Made by a program: the position numbers and the translations under genes. The notes under the pieces are model-generated. The model was not told the DNA's origin and did no database searches. It saw only the letters and a program-made list of their open reading frames with translations. This document shows, piece by piece, positions 8,982-18,382 of a stretch of 33,207 nucleotides of DNA (within the stretch, counting starts at the first letter, position 1; each line of letters opens with the position of its first letter). The DNA is from Rhodospirillales bacterium (lineage in GTDB: Bacteria; Pseudomonadota; Alphaproteobacteria; UBA828), in the NCBI GenBank assembly GCA_028820995.1, contig JAPPHR010000137.1:1-33207 (forward strand), read 5' to 3'.

Positions 8982-9518
8982 ATGCGTGTACCCGAGGTGA
9001 CATTCAAGACCCGCGTCCGTGACGACAGCCTGGAAGGGCCGAACCCGTTCCGCTGGCAGGATCGGACCAGTGACGAGATCTTCTCCGGCCGCCGGGTCGT
9101 GCTCTTCGCGCTGCCGGGCGCGTTCACGCCGACCTGCAGCAGCAGCCACCTGCCCGGCTACGAAGAGCTGCACCACTGCTTCATGGACGCAGGGATCGAC
9201 GAGGTGGTCTGTCTTTCCGTCAATGACGCCTTCGTCATGTACCAGTGGGGACAGTACCAGGGTGTCGACTACGTCACCCTGCTGCCGGACGGTTGCGGCA
9301 CCTTCAGCCGCCGCATGGGCATGCTCGTGGACAAGGACAACCTCGGCTTCGGCCTGCGCAGCTGGCGCTATTCCATGCTGGTGGAGGACGGCGGGGTCAC
9401 GAAGATGTTCGTGGAGCCGGGGCTTTGCGACAACGCATCGTGTGATCCCTTCGAGGTCTCCGACGCCGAGACCATGCTCAGGTTCGTGGAGTCGCTCGCT
9501 CAGGCCAAGGCCGCCTGA
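8982..9518 (+). CDS. Peroxiredoxin (Prx5 / AhpC-TSA-Redoxin type)
   Basis: [25 protein letters not shown] catalytic-Cys motif, [40 protein letters not shown]. Start reassigned to the ATG at 8982. Confidence 0.88.
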   Translation: MRVPEVTFKTRVRDDSLEGPNPFRWQDRTSDEIFSGRRVVLFALPGAFTPTCSSSHLPGYEELHHCFMDAGIDEVVCLSVNDAFVMYQWGQYQGVDYVTLLPDGCGTFSRRMGMLVDKDNLGFGLRSWRYSMLVEDGGVTKMFVEPGLCDNASCDPFEVSDAETMLRFVESLAQAKAA

Positions 9519-9524
9519 CCACCC

Positions 9525-9564
9525 GAGCCCTGCCCCGCCGCCGGATGGCGCCAGGGCAGGGCTC
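9525..9564. terminator. Bidirectional terminator-like stem-loop between convergent peroxiredoxin and xerC
   Basis: Perfect 11-bp inverted repeat GAGCCCTGCCC (9525-9535) / GGGCAGGGCTC (9554-9564). Confidence 0.65.
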
Positions 9565-10523
9565 TAACCCGCGCGCGGGTGGGCTGCCGTGTAGGCGGCG
9601 AGAAGCCCGGCCTCGTCCACCTCCGTGTAGCGCTGGGTGGTCGAAAGGCTGGCGTGGCCGAGGAGTTCCTGGATCGTGCGCAGATCGCCGCCGCCTGCGA
9701 GCAGGTGGGTGGCGAAGCTGTGTCGCAGCGCGTGCGGCGTCGCCGAGGCAGGCAGACCGAGCGCGCCGCGCAGCCGCGCCATCGTCTGCTGAACCAGGCG
9801 GGGTTGCAGCCGCTTGCCGCGCACGCCGACGAAGAGGGGATCGCCCGGCTCCAGCCGGTGCGGACAGGCGGCGAGGTATTCGGCGACCGCCGCGGCCACG
9901 ACAGGCAGCACCGGAACCACCCTCTGTTTGTTGCCCTTGCCGGTAATCATCAGGCTGTGGACCTTGGCGTCGGCCGCGGGCGCGTCCGCGCGGTCGAGGC
10001 CCAGCGCCTCGCCGATGCGCAAACCGCAGCCGTAGAGCAGCAGCAGCACCGCGGCATCCCGGCGGGCGATCCAGTCGGGCGGGCCGGCGTTCAGTGCCTC
10101 AAGACCCACGACCGCCTTGGCCTGCCCCTCGGTCAGCGGCCGGGGCACGGCGCGCGGCGTGCGTGGCGCCCGCACCAGCGAGAGCGCCGAGGAGACGGGA
10201 ACGCCCTCGCGCTCGAGGTGGCGGAAGAATACCCGAACCGCCGACAGGGCCCGCGCCGTCGAGGTGCGTGCCAGGCCTTCCGCCGCCCGGCGCGCGAGCC
10301 AGGCGCGCAGGTCGCGCACGGTGAGGCTGCCGAGCGCCGCAAGGTCGGGCGCCGCGCCCCGGTGCTCCGCGAGGAAACGCATGAAGTCGTGGAGGTCGCG
10401 CCGGTAGGCGGCGATCGTGTGGTCGGAGCGCCGGCGTTCGTCGGCGAGGCGGGCGAGCCAGGTCTCGACCGCCGTGGCGAGGTCGGCGGCGGCCGGTGTC
10501 GGCCCGCGCGCCGGCGCACTCAT
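9564..10523 (-). CDS. xerC: Tyrosine recombinase XerC
   Basis: R-K-HxLRH-H-Y residues: [68 protein letters not shown]; fused 4-bp stop/start overlap with the upstream gene. Confidence 0.9.
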   Translation of the reverse strand: MSAPARGPTPAAADLATAVETWLARLADERRRSDHTIAAYRRDLHDFMRFLAEHRGAAPDLAALGSLTVRDLRAWLARRAAEGLARTSTARALSAVRVFFRHLEREGVPVSSALSLVRAPRTPRAVPRPLTEGQAKAVVGLEALNAGPPDWIARRDAAVLLLLYGCGLRIGEALGLDRADAPAADAKVHSLMITGKGNKQRVVPVLPVVAAAVAEYLAACPHRLEPGDPLFVGVRGKRLQPRLVQQTMARLRGALGLPASATPHALRHSFATHLLAGGGDLRTIQELLGHASLSTTQRYTEVDEAGLLAAYTAAHPRAG

Positions 10524-11182
10524 GAGAGGATCGACTGGCCCGTCTTCTGCCAGTCGGCGAGGAAGGCGTCGAGCCCCTTGTCGGTGAGCGGGTGGCTCGC
10601 GAGCTTGCGCAGCACCGCCGGCGGCACCGTCGCCACGTCGGCGCCGAGCCTCGCGGCTTCGACGACGTGGAGCGGGTGGCGGATCGAGGCAACCAGGACC
10701 TCGGTCGCGATGGTATCGGGGTAGGCGCGGTAGATCGTTACGATCTCGCGAATCAGGCCCATCCCGTCCTGGCTGATATCGTCGAGCCGGCCCACGAAGG
10801 GCGAGATGAAGGCGGCGCCCGCCTTGGCCGCCAGCAACGCCTGGGAGGGCGAGAAGCAGAGCGTGACGTTGACCTTGGTGCCGCCCTGGCTGAGCGCGCG
10901 GCAGGCCTTGAGGCCATCCCAGGTGAGCGGCACCTTGACCGCGACGTTGGGCGCGATGGCGGCGAGCTTGCGGCCTTCGGAAAGCATGGTCTCGGCATCG
11001 GTCGCGGTGACCTCGGCGCTGACGGGGCCCGGCACGACGCCGCAGATGTTCCGGATCACCTCGAAGAAGTCGCCGCCGGACTTGGCGATGAGCGAGGGAT
11101 TGGTGGTCACACCGTCGAGCAAACCGGTCGCCGCGAGATCCTCGATCTCGGCGATGTCCGCCGTGTCTACGAAAAACTTCAT
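10520..11182 (-). CDS. Transaldolase / fructose-6-phosphate aldolase (short TalC/FSA type)
   Basis: [36 protein letters not shown]..., [46 protein letters not shown]. Start set to the ATG at 11182, not 11359. Confidence 0.92.
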   Translation of the reverse strand: MKFFVDTADIAEIEDLAATGLLDGVTTNPSLIAKSGGDFFEVIRNICGVVPGPVSAEVTATDAETMLSEGRKLAAIAPNVAVKVPLTWDGLKACRALSQGGTKVNVTLCFSPSQALLAAKAGAAFISPFVGRLDDISQDGMGLIREIVTIYRAYPDTIATEVLVASIRHPLHVVEAARLGADVATVPPAVLRKLASHPLTDKGLDAFLADWQKTGQSILS

Positions 11183-11337
11183 GGCGCCGCTCCGTCCGAG
11201 ACCCTTCGCCCTGCGCCGGCCTGTCGAGTCATCGGGCTGGACGCCGTCGCAGGAGTGATGCAGGACGTGAGCATGACCGCAGCATCCACGACTCGACTCG
11301 GCTCCGGGCCGGCGGCTGACGCGGGCGGCCTCATAGC

Positions 11338-13599
11338 ATGTCCCGCGCGCCGTTGCCATTCCGGCGCTGCGGACCGGGTGCCGTGAGCCGATCCGTCGGA
11401 GGCGAGGGAGGGGGCGCGTCTGCGTCTTCGCTCGTGGCGGTTCTGCTGCCGCTGCCGCTCGACCGCGCTTACGACTACGCCGTGCCGGACGAGCTCGCCG
11501 CCGCCATCGCGCCCGGCTCCTTCGTCCGCGTGCCGCTCGGCCGGGTGGAGCGCATCGGCGTGGTCTGGGGCGAGGGCGAAGGCGACGTCGAGCCGGCCCG
11601 GCTCAAGCCGGTGACGGCGGTGCAGGAGGCGCCGCCGATGACCGAGCCGCTCCGCCGCCTGGTCGATTGGGTCGCCGACTACACGCTCGCGCAGAGGGGC
11701 GCCGTTCTTCGCATGGCGATGAGCGTGCCCGGTGCGCTCGAACCTGCGCCGGTCCGGACCGCCTACCGGCTGGGGCAAGGTGAGCCGCCGCGGATGACCG
11801 AAGCGCGGACCCGCGTGATCGCCGTGCTGCAGGACGGGCCGCCGCGTACCGCGACCGAAATCGAGCGCGAGGCCGGCGTGAGCGCCGGTGTGGTGCGCGG
11901 ACTGGAAGCGCTCGGCGCGTTGGAGGCGGTCACGATGCGCGAGGTGGCAACCTTCGATCGACCCGACACGCACGGCGCCGGCCCGATCCTGTCCGCCGCG
12001 CAGGCGGGTGCCGCCCAATCGTTGAGGAGCGCCGCCGCCGCAGGGAATTTCTCGGTCACCGTGCTCGACGGCGTGACCGGCGCCGGCAAGACGGAGGTCT
12101 ATTTCGAGGCCATCGCCGCCGCGCTCGATGCGGGCCATCAGGTGCTGGTGCTGCTGCCGGAGATCGCGCTCAGCGCCCAATGGCTCGCACGCTTTCGCGC
12201 GCGCTTCGGCACAGCGCCTGCCGTCTGGCATTCCGAGCTCGGCACGCGCCGGCGGCGCGAGACCTGGCGCGCCGTTGCCGAGGGCCGGGCGCGGGTCGTG
12301 GTCGGCGCACGGTCCGCGCTCTGGCTGCCCTTCCGCCCGCTCGGCTTGATCGTCGTCGATGAGGAGCACGACACCGCCTTCAAGCAGGAGGACGGCGTCG
12401 TCTATCACGCCCGCGACATGGCGGTCGTGCGCGCACGCCTGGAGGGCTGCCCTGCCGTGCTGGTGTCCGCCACGCCGTCGCTCGAGACGGTCGTGAATGT
12501 CGAGAGGAGCCGCTACGGCAGCGTCCAGTTGCCCGACCGCCACGGCGGCGCGCGGCTGCCGGCGATCGAGACCGTCGATCTGCGCGAGACGCCGCCGGAA
12601 CGAGGCACGTGGCTCGCCCCCGCCTTGCGTTCGGCTCTCGCCGAGACACTGGATGCCGGCGAGCAGGCCCTGCTCTTCCTCAACCGCAGGGGATACGCGC
12701 CGCTCACGCTTTGCCGCGCCTGCGGTCATCGCTTCCACTGCCCGAACTGCAGCGCCTGGCTGGTGGAGCACCGCTTCTCCGGCACGCTCGACTGCCATCA
12801 TTGCGGCTTCCGCGTTGCCCAGCCCGAGGCCTGCCCGGCGTGCGGGGAAGAGGGAAGCTTCGCGGCCTGCGGGCCGGGGGTCGAGCGGCTCGCGGAAGAG
12901 GTGGACGGCGCCTTCCCCGGCGCCCGCTGGGCGGTGCTCACCAGCGACACGGTGCAGCGACCCAGCCAGGTCCAGGACCTGGTCGATGCCATCGCGGCCC
13001 GCGAGATCGACGTGCTGATCGGCACGCAGATGGTGGCCAAGGGGCATCACTTCCCGCAGCTCACCCTGGTGGGCGTTGTCGATGCCGACTTGGGGCTCGC
13101 CGGCGGCGACATGCGGGCGGCCGAGCGCACCTATCAGCTGCTCCACCAGGTGGGCGGGCGCGCCGGGCGCGGCGGACGCCCCGGCCGGGTCGTGCTCCAG
13201 ACCTATGCCGCCGAGCACCCGGTCATCGCGGCGCTCGCCGCAGGCGACCGCGATTCATTCATGGCGCGGGAGGCGGCGGCGCGCGAGGCCCATGGCCTGC
13301 CGCCCTTCGGCCGCCTCGTGGCGGTGATCGCGTCCGGCCCAGGCGAGACCGAGACGCAGCGTGCCGCCTCCGCCCTTGCCCGCGCTGCCCGTGCCGAGGA
13401 GAAGAGCCTCGGAATCCAGGTGCTGGGCCCGGCGCCGGCGCCGCTCAGGCTGCTGCGCGGGCGTCATCGCTTCCGCCTCCTCTTCAAGGCGCCGCGCGGT
13501 GCGCTGCTGCAGCCCCATATGCGGCGCTGGCTGGCGGCCCTCGACCGGCGCACGCGCGCCCGCCTCCAGGTGGACATCGACCCCCACAGCTTCATGTGA
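11338..13599 (+). CDS. priA: Primosomal protein N' (replication restart helicase)
   Basis: [17 protein letters not shown] (Walker A), [12 protein letters not shown] (DEEH), Zn-binding Cys clusters [17 protein letters not shown]...CHHCGF...[28 protein letters not shown]. Confidence 0.95.
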   Translation: MSRAPLPFRRCGPGAVSRSVGGEGGGASASSLVAVLLPLPLDRAYDYAVPDELAAAIAPGSFVRVPLGRVERIGVVWGEGEGDVEPARLKPVTAVQEAPPMTEPLRRLVDWVADYTLAQRGAVLRMAMSVPGALEPAPVRTAYRLGQGEPPRMTEARTRVIAVLQDGPPRTATEIEREAGVSAGVVRGLEALGALEAVTMREVATFDRPDTHGAGPILSAAQAGAAQSLRSAAAAGNFSVTVLDGVTGAGKTEVYFEAIAAALDAGHQVLVLLPEIALSAQWLARFRARFGTAPAVWHSELGTRRRRETWRAVAEGRARVVVGARSALWLPFRPLGLIVVDEEHDTAFKQEDGVVYHARDMAVVRARLEGCPAVLVSATPSLETVVNVERSRYGSVQLPDRHGGARLPAIETVDLRETPPERGTWLAPALRSALAETLDAGEQALLFLNRRGYAPLTLCRACGHRFHCPNCSAWLVEHRFSGTLDCHHCGFRVAQPEACPACGEEGSFAACGPGVERLAEEVDGAFPGARWAVLTSDTVQRPSQVQDLVDAIAAREIDVLIGTQMVAKGHHFPQLTLVGVVDADLGLAGGDMRAAERTYQLLHQVGGRAGRGGRPGRVVLQTYAAEHPVIAALAAGDRDSFMAREAAAREAHGLPPFGRLVAVIASGPGETETQRAASALARAARAEEKSLGIQVLGPAPAPLRLLRGRHRFRLLFKAPRGALLQPHMRRWLAALDRRTRARLQVDIDPHSFM

Positions 13600-13690
13600 C
13601 CCGCGCTCACCGTGACTCGTTCCCGCGCCTTTGCTAGGGTCGCACGGGCTTTACCGCCGTTGCGGCCTGTGGGAGCGCAGGGGGGACGCC

Positions 13691-14521
13691 ATGATTATCC
13701 AGACGCAGGCTGAGGAGCGGCCGGACGGCGCCCGCTTCGCCATCACCCTCGACGAGCACCTCCAATTGGTGACTCAGTTCGCCGAGAACTTCGGCAACGA
13801 TGACTTCGCGCGGCCGGAGCCCCGTGATTACTTCATTTACGCCTGCCGCTGGCACGACAAGGGCTGGAAGGACCTGGACGACAACCCGCCGCTCGATCCC
13901 AGGACCGGCCTCCCCTACAACCTGGTGGAGACGCCGATCCCCATCATCACGCTGACCGGCTGCCGCTCGCCCGAATACAATGAAGCGCACCACGCCTATT
14001 GCGGGCTGCTGGACAGCATGCACATCTGGGGGCTCTACAACGGGCGCTACGGCCTCTCGGACAAGGTGCTGATCGACATCGTGCCGGAGGAGCACCGCCT
14101 CGCCGCCGACACCATGCTGAACACCGAGCGCCAGCGCCAGGAGCGACTCACCGCCGTGCTGCAGGACGATCCCGATACCGCACCCTGGGTCGAGCACGAG
14201 CGCCTCTTCGCCAACTACAAGGCGCTGCAGTTCTTCGACACCTTCGCCCTCTACTTCAACTGCGTGCACCCGGAAGGGCGCGGCGAGAGCACGTTCGAGA
14301 ACGTGCCGCGCGGCGTCGAAGACGATGTCAGCATCGAGGTGCGCGCGCTGGGCGACGGCGTCTACAGCCTCGACCCCTATCCCTTCCGCGACGACGGGCT
14401 GGAGGTCTCGTTCACCGGCCGCCATCTCGCGCCCTTCGGCATCGACGACAAGCCCGACATGGCCGCGGTGATGCGGGGGACCCCGCGCGAGCGCCAGAGC
14501 GCCCGGCTGGTCGCAGCCTGA
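13691..14521 (+). CDS. DUF3891-like protein
   Basis: MIIQTQAEERPDGARFAITLDEHLQLVTQFAENFGN...YFIYACRWHDKGWKDLDDNPPLDPRTGLPYNL; HD-like HDKGW motif. Start at ATG 13691. Confidence 0.65.
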   Translation: MIIQTQAEERPDGARFAITLDEHLQLVTQFAENFGNDDFARPEPRDYFIYACRWHDKGWKDLDDNPPLDPRTGLPYNLVETPIPIITLTGCRSPEYNEAHHAYCGLLDSMHIWGLYNGRYGLSDKVLIDIVPEEHRLAADTMLNTERQRQERLTAVLQDDPDTAPWVEHERLFANYKALQFFDTFALYFNCVHPEGRGESTFENVPRGVEDDVSIEVRALGDGVYSLDPYPFRDDGLEVSFTGRHLAPFGIDDKPDMAAVMRGTPRERQSARLVAA

Positions 14522-14554
14522 ACGCCGCGCCGCTCGCGTCCGAGGTCCTGAACC

Positions 14555-15067
14555 GTGCCAGCTTCCGCACGCGCTAGTCCCGTCGAAGTGCTCGGACTGG
14601 ACCATGTCGTGCTCCGGGTCGCCGACATCGACGCCTCGCTGGAGTGGTATCGGCGGGTGCTCGGCTGCACCGTCGAGCGGCGGATCGAGAGCTTCGGGCT
14701 CTACCAGCTGCGCGCAGGCGCGAACCTGATCGATCTCGTCCCCGTGGCCAGCAAGGCCGGCAAGCCGGGCGGCGGCGCACCGGGCAAGACGCGGCGCAAC
14801 ATGGAGCATTTCGCCCTCAAGCTCGCGGCCTTCGACGAGACGAAGCTCCGCCGCTACCTCAAGCGGCGCGGTATAGACGCCGGCGAGACGGCACGGCGCT
14901 ACGGCGCGGACGGCCACGGGCCCTCGCTCTACCTCACGGACCCGGACGGCAACACGGTCGAGCTCAAGGGGCCGCCGGATGCGGACCAGAGCGAGAGGGT
15001 TGCCGACGCCGAGTACCCGGCCCGCTCGCGGAGAAGGGCGGCAGCCAAACGGAGTGTTCAGGCATGA
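14555..15067 (+). CDS. VOC / glyoxalase family protein
   Basis: VLGLDHVVLRVADIDASLEWYRRVLGC..., SLYLTDPDGNTVELKGP; GTG start; 4-bp overlap with the next gene. Confidence 0.88.
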   Translation: MPASARASPVEVLGLDHVVLRVADIDASLEWYRRVLGCTVERRIESFGLYQLRAGANLIDLVPVASKAGKPGGGAPGKTRRNMEHFALKLAAFDETKLRRYLKRRGIDAGETARRYGADGHGPSLYLTDPDGNTVELKGPPDADQSERVADAEYPARSRRRAAAKRSVQA

Positions 15068-16110
15068 AGGCGGTCGTCATTCACCGTCACGGCGGACCGG
15101 AAGAGCTCGTCTACGAAGACATCGAGACTCCGGCGGTCGGGCCCGAGGACGTCCTGATCAACCTCGAGACGGTCGGCCTCAATCACTTCGACCTCGACGT
15201 GTGCGACGGTATTTCGGGCTATCTGAGCCTCGACATGCCGCACATCCTGGGCGTCGAGGGCGCAGGCACGGTCGCCGAAGTGGGTTCCTCGGTGACCGCA
15301 TACCGCCCCGGCGACAGGGTGATGCCCTTCCTCACCATCACGTCGGGCCTCTGCCGGCACAAGGTATGCAACTGCGCGCTGGGAATGGACAACATCTGCC
15401 TCGACTTCGAGAAGCTGGGCGTGACCTGCTGGGGCACCTACGCCGAATACGTGAAGGTCTCGCACCACAACGTGATCCGCATTCCAGACGGCGTTCCGGC
15501 GCTGGATGCGGCGGCGGGCCAGGTCGCCTTCGCCACCGCGTGGGAGCTGGTGGTCAAGAAGGCGCAGGTGCGCCAGGGCGAGGACGTGCTCGTCAACGCC
15601 GCCGGCAGCGGCGTCGGCTCGGCCGCGATCCAGTGTGCTCGCGTGGCCGGCGCGCGGGTGATCGCCACCGCCGGCTCCGACGAGAAGCTCGCGCGCGCCC
15701 GCCAATTGGGCGCCGACGACGTCATCAACTATAACGAGGCCCCGGCGATCGGCGAGGCGGTGCGCGATCTCACCGATGGACGCGGAGTCGATGTCTGTAT
15801 CGAGATGGTGGGCGGATCGGTGCTGCAGCAGAGCCTGGATGCGCTCGCGCTTAACGGGCGGCTGGCCACCTGCGGCGCGCACGCGGGCGAGAAGGTCGAG
15901 ATCGACATGATCGAGTTCTTCCGCAAGCAGATCACGATGACGAGCTGCCATTTCGCGCCCAAGTCCACCAACCACGAGGTCCTGCGCCTGATGGAGCAGG
16001 GCAAGCTGAGACCGGTGATCGGTGAGGTCATGCCGTTGTCCGACATGCGCACCGCACACGAGCGCCTTGCCGATCGCGCCGTCTTCGGCAAGATCGTGCT
16101 TGAGGTATAG
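15064..16110 (+). CDS. Zinc-type alcohol dehydrogenase / quinone oxidoreductase (MDR superfamily)
   Basis: MKAVVIHRHGGPEELVYEDIETPAVGPEDVLI..., HILGVEGAGTVAEVGSSV, VLVNAAGSGVGSAAIQCARVAGARVIATAGSDEKLARARQLGAD. Confidence 0.9.
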   Translation: MKAVVIHRHGGPEELVYEDIETPAVGPEDVLINLETVGLNHFDLDVCDGISGYLSLDMPHILGVEGAGTVAEVGSSVTAYRPGDRVMPFLTITSGLCRHKVCNCALGMDNICLDFEKLGVTCWGTYAEYVKVSHHNVIRIPDGVPALDAAAGQVAFATAWELVVKKAQVRQGEDVLVNAAGSGVGSAAIQCARVAGARVIATAGSDEKLARARQLGADDVINYNEAPAIGEAVRDLTDGRGVDVCIEMVGGSVLQQSLDALALNGRLATCGAHAGEKVEIDMIEFFRKQITMTSCHFAPKSTNHEVLRLMEQGKLRPVIGEVMPLSDMRTAHERLADRAVFGKIVLEV

Positions 16111-16121
16111 CGAGGGAGCGT

Positions 16122-17105
16122 ATGGCCGAACTGGAATTGCGCGAGGTCGACCGCTGGCACCACCGGCGCGTCGTTCTCGACGGACTCAGCTTCAAGGCGC
16201 CGTCAGGGCGCATCACGGCGCTTCTGGGCGACGAGGAGTCGGGGTGCGTGGCGGCGCTCAAGGTCATCGCCGGGATCGAGAAGGCGCAAGGCGGCTCCAT
16301 CCTGATCGACGGCGAGGACGTGGGCCGAGACAAGGAGGGCGTGCGCGAAGCGGCGACGGTGTTCCGCAGCGCAGCCCTGATGCCGCACAAGACGGCTCTC
16401 GAGAACATCGCCTACCCGCTCCGGATCGCGCGCTTCGACCGGCAGACGATCGAGGAACGCGTGCTTGCGGTTGCCGAGCACTTCGGCCTCATGGACGTGC
16501 TGACCGAGCGGCCGAAGAGGCTGACCGACGTTCAGTGCTATCAGATCGGCCTTGCTCGCGCGCTCGTGCGCGACCCTGGGGTCTACCTCTTCGAACTGCC
16601 GCCGGAGGAGGACAGGGGTATCCGCGAGCTCGCGATCAGCGAGATGCAGCGGCTCAGGGACGAGTTCGGCCGCACCGTGGTCTACGCCGCCGGCACCGTC
16701 GAGGCTGTGCGCGACCTGGCCGACTGGGTCGTCGTGCTCCACGAGGGGCGCAGGCTGCAGATGGGACGCCCGGAGCGCATCGCCCAGTGGCCCGCTTCTC
16801 GCCGGGTCGCAAGGCTCTTCGGCGCCAGGCTCCGGGCCGCGCGCGTGAAGGAGAAGGGCAGGGACTCGGTCACGGTCACTCTCAAGGACGGCGCCATCCT
16901 CACGCTCCCCTGCGAGAGCGACGAGGCGGCGGCAGGCGAACGCGCCACCCTCGCCATCTGGCCGGAGCACATCGGCCGTGACGGCGAGAAGGCGGTTTAT
17001 CCGCCCGAGCACTGCTACCTGTTCAGCGAGCGCGGGCACCTGGTGCTGGGGCCGCATGGACTGCCGCCGAAGCCCAAGAAGAAGAGCACCCGCCGCCGTC
17101 GGTGA
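16122..17105 (+). CDS. MalK/UgpC-type ABC ATPase homologue with degenerate catalytic motifs (likely pseudoenzyme)
   Basis: Overall ABC-ATPase architecture with C-terminal TOBE-like region, but Walker A reads GDEESGCVAAL, Q-loop AATVFRS, signature LTDVQ, Walker B YLFELPPEED, H-loop YAAGTVEA. Confidence 0.8.
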   Translation: MAELELREVDRWHHRRVVLDGLSFKAPSGRITALLGDEESGCVAALKVIAGIEKAQGGSILIDGEDVGRDKEGVREAATVFRSAALMPHKTALENIAYPLRIARFDRQTIEERVLAVAEHFGLMDVLTERPKRLTDVQCYQIGLARALVRDPGVYLFELPPEEDRGIRELAISEMQRLRDEFGRTVVYAAGTVEAVRDLADWVVVLHEGRRLQMGRPERIAQWPASRRVARLFGARLRAARVKEKGRDSVTVTLKDGAILTLPCESDEAAAGERATLAIWPEHIGRDGEKAVYPPEHCYLFSERGHLVLGPHGLPPKPKKKSTRRRR

Positions 17106-17211
17106 ACGCCGAGTCGGCCCGTCCGGGCTTCACATTGTGGGTGCTGCGCTATGTTCCCCCACAGTATTTCTCTCGGACGAACGCACTTCGACGCATAAAG
17201 TGATCAACATA

Positions 17212-17263
17212 TAGTAACGAGTGGAGCGAATATACTACGATATATTGTAAGTATTAGTAACGA
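17212..17263. repeat. Direct repeat TAGTAACGA x2 in AT-rich intergenic region upstream of pcm
   Basis: TAGTAACGA at 17212-17220 and 17255-17263, flanking an AT-rich segment with imperfect dyad ATACT...AGTAT. Confidence 0.45.
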
Positions 17264-17379
17264 AAGGCGATGACACACGGCCCCGAACATTGTCTTGTGC
17301 GTGCAGCATCATTGCCATTCTCGCGGTCCGCGCAGTAGAATGAAATAGCAACGTCTGCCTCCAACGGGTTCTCCACACA

Positions 17380-18036
17380 ATGACCGACCACGCCACCGCC
17401 CGCCGCAATATGGTTTCGGGCCAGATCATGACCAACCGCGTCACCGACGAGCGGTTGATCGAGGCGATGGAGGAAATTCCGCGCGAGCGCTTCGTCCCGC
17501 ATGCCAAGCGGGCCGTCGCTTACGTGGACGAGGACGTGGAGATCGCGTCCGGCCGCTATCTGATGGAGCCCATGGTGCTGGCACGGCTGGTGCAGGAGGC
17601 CGGCATCGGGGCCGACGACGTGGTTCTCGATGTCGGCTGCGGCACGGGATACGCGACGGCCGTCATGTCCCGCCTCGCCGGTACCGTGGTTGCACTGGAT
17701 GTCGACGGATCGCTCGCCGCGGAGGCGGAGCGCACGCTGAGCGGGGTGGATGCCGACAACGCGATCGTGGTGACCGGTCCGCTCGCCGAGGGCTACGCCC
17801 GCCAGGCGCCTTACGACGTGATCCTGTTGAGCGGAGCGGTCGATCACCTGCCGCATGCGCTGACGGATCAGCTGGCCGAGGGCGGCAGGATCGTCGGCGT
17901 TCTGCGCGAGCCCGGCAGGGTGGGTCAGGCGACACTCTGGGCGCGGCATCGCGGCGCGCTATCGAGCCGGAGCCTGTTCGAGGCGTCGCTTCCGCCGCTT
18001 CCGGGCATCGCTCGCCCCGTGCGCTTCGAGTTCTAG
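17380..18036 (+). CDS. pcm: Protein-L-isoaspartate O-methyltransferase
   Basis: ARRNMVSGQIMTNRVTDERLIEAMEEIPRERFVP..., VVLDVGCGTGYATAVMSRLAGTVVALDVD. Confidence 0.9.
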   Translation: MTDHATARRNMVSGQIMTNRVTDERLIEAMEEIPRERFVPHAKRAVAYVDEDVEIASGRYLMEPMVLARLVQEAGIGADDVVLDVGCGTGYATAVMSRLAGTVVALDVDGSLAAEAERTLSGVDADNAIVVTGPLAEGYARQAPYDVILLSGAVDHLPHALTDQLAEGGRIVGVLREPGRVGQATLWARHRGALSSRSLFEASLPPLPGIARPVRFEF

Positions 18037-18040
18037 CGCT

Positions 18041-18370
18041 ATGGACGGGGAGGTGCCGGCGCTTTCGGTCGGGGACTTCGCGGCGCTCCGCGCGAGCCAG
18101 GGAGAGTACGCGCTGCTCGACGTGCGCGAGCCCTGGGAGGTGGCGCTCGGCGCGCTGCCCGAGGCGATGACCATCCCCATGAACGAGTTGCCCGACCGGC
18201 TCGAAACGCTGCCGGCGGACCGCCCGCTGGTGGTGCTGTGCCACCACGGCCAACGCAGCGGTCATGTCACGGCGTGGCTCAGGCGGCTCGGCTACGACAA
18301 TGCGGTCAATCTGGAAGGCGGTATCGACGCATGGGCGCGAACGGTCGATCCCGCCATGCCGACCTACTGA
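18041..18370 (+). CDS. Rhodanese-like domain protein
   Basis: YALLDVREPWEVALGALPEAMTIPMNEL, active-site loop VVLCHHGQRSGHV, NLEGGIDAWA. Confidence 0.9.
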   Translation: MDGEVPALSVGDFAALRASQGEYALLDVREPWEVALGALPEAMTIPMNELPDRLETLPADRPLVVLCHHGQRSGHVTAWLRRLGYDNAVNLEGGIDAWARTVDPAMPTY

Positions 18371-18382
18371 AGGGAGCGGCCC

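Noticed and set aside
9564-10523. Tyrosine recombinase as a possible prophage integrase
   Set aside because: Sequence and neighbourhood (aldolase/transaldolase, priA) fit housekeeping XerC; it lies about 14 kb from the phage block.
11179-13218. 679-aa minus-strand ORF opposite priA
   Set aside because: Antisense shadow of a conserved gene in GC-rich DNA; no recognisable motifs.
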